Origin: Sulfurimonas sp. HSL3-1
GTDB lineage: Bacteria; Campylobacterota; Campylobacteria; Campylobacterales; Sulfurimonadaceae
Direction: 5' to 3'
DNA length: 64,000 bases
NCBI RefSeq assembly: GCF_039645995.1
Contig: NZ_CP147920.1
Coordinates: 1 to 64,000 of the forward strand
Position 1 is the first letter of the stretch. Each line of letters begins with the position of its first letter. This document shows, one piece after another, positions 63,981-64,000 of the stretch. Below the pieces are notes generated by a model, which was not told where the DNA came from, searched no databases, and worked only from the letters and a program-made list of their open reading frames with translations. The position numbers and the translations under genes were made by a program.

Positions 63981-64000
63981 GGTTTTCCTTATGAACATGG

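Overview
The window is GC-rich chromosomal DNA that begins at the replication origin: dnaA, dnaN and gyrB run from base 77, with DnaA-box-like 9-mers on both sides of dnaA. The boxes match TTATTCACA, the form used by Campylobacterota (Epsilonproteobacteria). QueF, FtrB, YeeE/YedE sulfur importers, a periplasmic DsrE protein, SelD/MnmH and many TonB receptors also fit a free-living, sulfur-metabolising member of that phylum (Sulfurimonas/Sulfuricurvum-like). The genus is an inference. I found no rRNA, tRNA, CRISPR array or intact insertion sequence.

Layout. 1-7 kb: origin, dnaA, dnaN, gyrB, a degenerate GGDEF/EAL membrane protein and queF. 7-10 kb: small genes, sixA, a CCA-adding-type nucleotidyltransferase and yebC. 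10-16 kb: a complete lower Entner-Doudoroff cluster, pyk-zwf-pgl-edd-eda, with no sugar kinase or transporter beside it. 16-18 kb: an AT-rich patch with a possible broken gene, a MOSC protein and small hypotheticals. 18-24 kb: a FadL-type porin, a flavin amine oxidase, ftrB, recQ and proB. 24-27 kb (minus strand): the overlapping selenium operon selD-mnmH-UDG-DUF429. 27-35 kb (mostly minus): an operon in which two MscS-type channels bracket pgm, suhB and corA. 35-39 kb: a TonB receptor with a membrane polyferredoxin. 39-42 kb: a MerR regulator divergent from a split YeeE/YedE transporter, then an AhpD-like and a DsrE-like protein. 42-45 kb: a DUF1566 protein, a duplicated EF-hand protein, a pirin and a MarR regulator with a palindromic operator. 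44.6-53 kb (minus): a tripartite heavy-metal RND pump followed by a haem-binding protein and a DUF4405 membrane protein, and upstream a small secreted protein and a DUF2202 lipoprotein.

53-64 kb (minus) is the most interesting part. It is one tightly packed operon of eleven genes: TonB receptor, two tandem paralogous COG0614-type binding proteins, exbB, exbD, tonB, a methyltransferase, an LLM flavin oxidoreductase, a second TonB receptor, an anion-type binding protein and a second methyltransferase. It reads as a self-contained outer-membrane uptake system, with its own energy transducer and modifying enzymes, for an unidentified metal chelate or oxyanion. No ABC permease or ATPase is present inside the window, and the operon probably continues past base 64000.

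Many genes overlap by 1-30 bases, so translational coupling is the rule. Where the longest reading frame began too early I moved the start to the codon supported by a ribosome binding site or by family alignment, and say so. Minus-strand genes are given with start < end.
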